Positions 63,715-64,000 of a stretch of DNA of 64,000 nucleotides are shown piece after piece. The position numbers and the translations under genes are program-made. Position 1 is the stretch's first letter. The number at the start of each line of letters is the position of its first letter. Origin of the DNA: Shewanella sp. KX20019. Lineage in GTDB: Bacteria; Pseudomonadota; Gammaproteobacteria; Enterobacterales; Shewanellaceae. The notes beneath the pieces were generated by a model. It saw nothing but the letters and a program-made list of their open reading frames with translations. It did not search any database and was not told where the DNA came from. The stretch spans positions 744,001-808,000 of the forward strand of contig NZ_CP068437.1 of the NCBI RefSeq assembly GCF_016757755.1, written 5' to 3'.

Positions 63715-64000
63715 TTACTCTATTGCGGTCGTTTCTAGGGCAATTTGTTGTTTGCGATCATCTAACAGAATAATCGTGGTCGTGTTACTGGCAATGAGGT
63801 TGTCGAAGTGCGAATTCATCTCTTGAATTGATTCCATATATTCAGGATCGGTGGTTTTCTTTTTCTGCCAATAGCGATTACGTTCCAGTTTTTGCAGTTC
63901 ACTGGCTCTTAATATTTCAAAATAGCTATTCTCTTGTTTTAAGCGGTACATCTCACTGTCTAACAACTGTAGTAGGCGCTCTTTTGAAATAGTCTTTTTT
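63715..64000 (-). CDS. C-terminal part of an unrecognised protein, partial
   Basis: The minus-strand frame is open to the window edge, so the 5' part lies beyond it. The visible residues (KKTISKERLLQLLDSEMYRL onwards) are highly charged and helical with coiled-coil character, and end in ILLDDRKQQIALETTAIE. No domain is recognised. Confidence 0.55.
   Translation of the reverse strand, partial: KKTISKERLLQLLDSEMYRLKQENSYFEILRASELQKLERNRYWQKKKTTDPEYMESIQEMNSHFDNLIASNTTTIILLDDRKQQIALETTAIE

Overview
The window looks like a chromosome segment of a marine gammaproteobacterium, most probably Shewanella or a close relative. This is inferred from gene content: GlyGly-CTERM extracellular nucleases of the ExeM type, a secreted S46 dipeptidyl-peptidase, a MetJ-box-preceded NhaC-family transporter, and ygfZ, serA, mpl, ubiX, hpt and yadGH. 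No rRNA or tRNA gene was seen.

Layout. 0-7.3 kb: tail of a hybrid sensor kinase, a nitrilase, an HD-GYP response regulator, ygfZ, serA, a YjdF-like membrane protein and a CsgD/VpsT-like regulator followed by a fossil copy of its own 3' end. 7.9-16.8 kb: a nutrient-scavenging block (porin, ExeM-like nuclease, endonuclease-I-type nuclease, 5'-nucleotidase lipoprotein) suited to turning extracellular DNA into phosphate and nucleosides. 16.9-18.4 kb: decayed DNA with an IS66 remnant and broken pieces of a second ExeM-like nuclease. 18.5-26.2 kb: menI-like thioesterase, catalase with a 17-codon ORF in front, a heptamer repeat, a manganese exporter behind a yybP-ykoY riboswitch, a tyrosine permease and an S46 peptidase.

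26.7-37.2 kb is the accessory island and the most interesting part. It holds a complete-looking class III lanthipeptide locus under apparent quorum-sensing control: a LuxI-type acyl-homoserine-lactone synthase, a divergent degenerate RibD-like protein, a LuxR-type receptor, an ABC exporter without a peptidase domain, a LanKC synthetase (lyase-kinase-cyclase without zinc ligands) and four tandem precursor genes of 32-34 codons spaced exactly 141 bp apart. All four precursors carry the class III leader motif ILxLQ and the labionin-type core motif SxxSxxC. Lux-box-like palindromes lie at nearly the same distance upstream of luxI and of the first precursor. The right edge is an ISAs1-type transposase gene truncated by an IS3-family element, and a solo end of a similar IS3 element lies inside the island.

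37.2-64 kb is mostly ordinary chromosome: a fatty acid hydroxylase, a Crp/Fnr regulator, a pseudouridine synthase, an S9 peptidase lipoprotein, metT and metY (both behind MetJ boxes), a TPR-GGDEF protein, a porin, a SIMPL protein, bluB, dcuB, SulP plus Usp, mpl-ubiX-hpt and the yadGH ABC transporter. Short repeated elements lie upstream of metY. All functional calls are from reading motifs by eye; no database search was run.
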